DNA from: Bradyrhizobium sp. CB1717 | GTDB taxonomy: Bacteria > Pseudomonadota > Alphaproteobacteria > Rhizobiales > Xanthobacteraceae | Direction of reading: 5' to 3' | Length of the DNA stretch: 64,000 nt | Assembly (NCBI RefSeq): GCF_029714325.1 | Contig: NZ_CP121666.1 | Coordinates: forward strand, 5,952,001 to 6,016,000 | In this document: positions 63,876-64,000 of the stretch, in pieces | Layout: every line of letters begins with the position of its first letter | How positions within the stretch are numbered: the first letter of the stretch is position 1 | Position numbers and translations under genes: made by a program | The notes under the pieces: model-generated | What the model was told of the DNA's origin: nothing | What the model saw: only the letters and a program-made list of their open reading frames with translations | The model's database searches: none

Positions 63876-64000
63876 CGCATTTCCCGCCGGATGTCCCGGT
63901 GTCACGGCACGGCTCGCGCCGCATCCGTGCTCTCTTCCCCCATTCGACCGGTTTCGGCCAGCGAAAAAGCACTCTGGCAGGAAGCTCCTGTCAGGTTCAT

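Noticed and set aside
63876..64000. Start of another minus-strand gene at the right edge (CAT at 63998-64000)
   Set aside because: Its frame runs only a few codons before the response regulator leader and has no ribosome site in view. More likely promoter sequence.
1..64000. tRNA, rRNA or CRISPR arrays
   Set aside because: No cloverleaf-like sequence, rRNA core motif or regularly spaced direct repeats were found on reading either strand, although a weak structure could be missed by eye.

Overview
The window is high-GC alphaproteobacterial chromosome, most likely Bradyrhizobium. This rests on a five-gene cytochrome oxidase operon with the layout of Bradyrhizobium coxMNOP, phosphatidylserine synthase and decarboxylase side by side, paired kup genes, several DUF families common in Rhizobiales, and two kinds of dispersed palindromic intergenic repeat. 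No rRNA, tRNA, CRISPR array or prophage is visible. One intact insertion sequence lies near the right end.

Layout. 1-2882: 3' part of an autotransporter adhesin. 3062-9830 (minus): rhodanese, aminotransferase and polyamine-type binding protein in one tight operon, then two tandem Kup potassium transporters. 10000-11628 (minus): flagellar stator motB and motA. 11925-13746: a small membrane protein, a decayed fragment of an rraA-like gene, a 61-residue peptide with a double-glycine leader, and the intact rraA-like gene. 13869-17575 (minus): pssA, psd and an Atm1-type ABC exporter. 17768-22474: LOG hydrolase, VOC protein, and the coupled operon cysS / 37-residue membrane protein / GNAT / cimA. 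22758-25354: secreted and membrane proteins of unknown role. 25887-30416 (plus): the alternative heme-copper oxidase operon. 30442-33967 (minus): aroG, dgkA, nadE. 34148-39763: a hydrolase, an aldehyde dehydrogenase with a divergent HTH plus binding-protein regulator, and a stand-alone ModE-like HTH. 39927-42974: a LysR regulator, a YqhA-family protein, and a TerB / PGPGW / TerC membrane-stress operon. 43611-50718: small zinc-ribbon protein, bicupin, rpiA / DUF2059 / gor, HAD phosphatase, lipoprotein and moaA. 50765-56603: a binding-protein/ligand-gated-channel fusion, an aldehyde dehydrogenase and a beta-hydroxyacid dehydrogenase, with a divergent LysR gene. 56894-63875: TRAP permeases, a periplasmic M20 peptidase, an insertion sequence inside a repeat, and a two-component system.

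The most unusual object is the gene at 50765-53014. It predicts an exported LivJ-type amino-acid-binding domain joined to a complete pentameric ligand-gated ion channel: a YPFDTQ loop, four membrane segments and a pore helix that aligns with the cation-selective nicotinic pattern (Glu -1', Thr 2', Leu 9'). It lies downstream of two catabolic dehydrogenases on the same strand. Second is the short double-glycine peptide at 12612-12797, which sits between an intact gene and a decayed copy of that gene's 3' end. Other points of interest are the 37-residue membrane protein locked into the cysS operon by an ATGA overlap, and a dispersed repeat that supplies the C-terminal tail of a histidine kinase while a sister copy arm carries the insertion sequence.

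Many start codons were moved inward from the longest reading frame, using ribosome-binding sites and family alignments. These choices are noted per gene.
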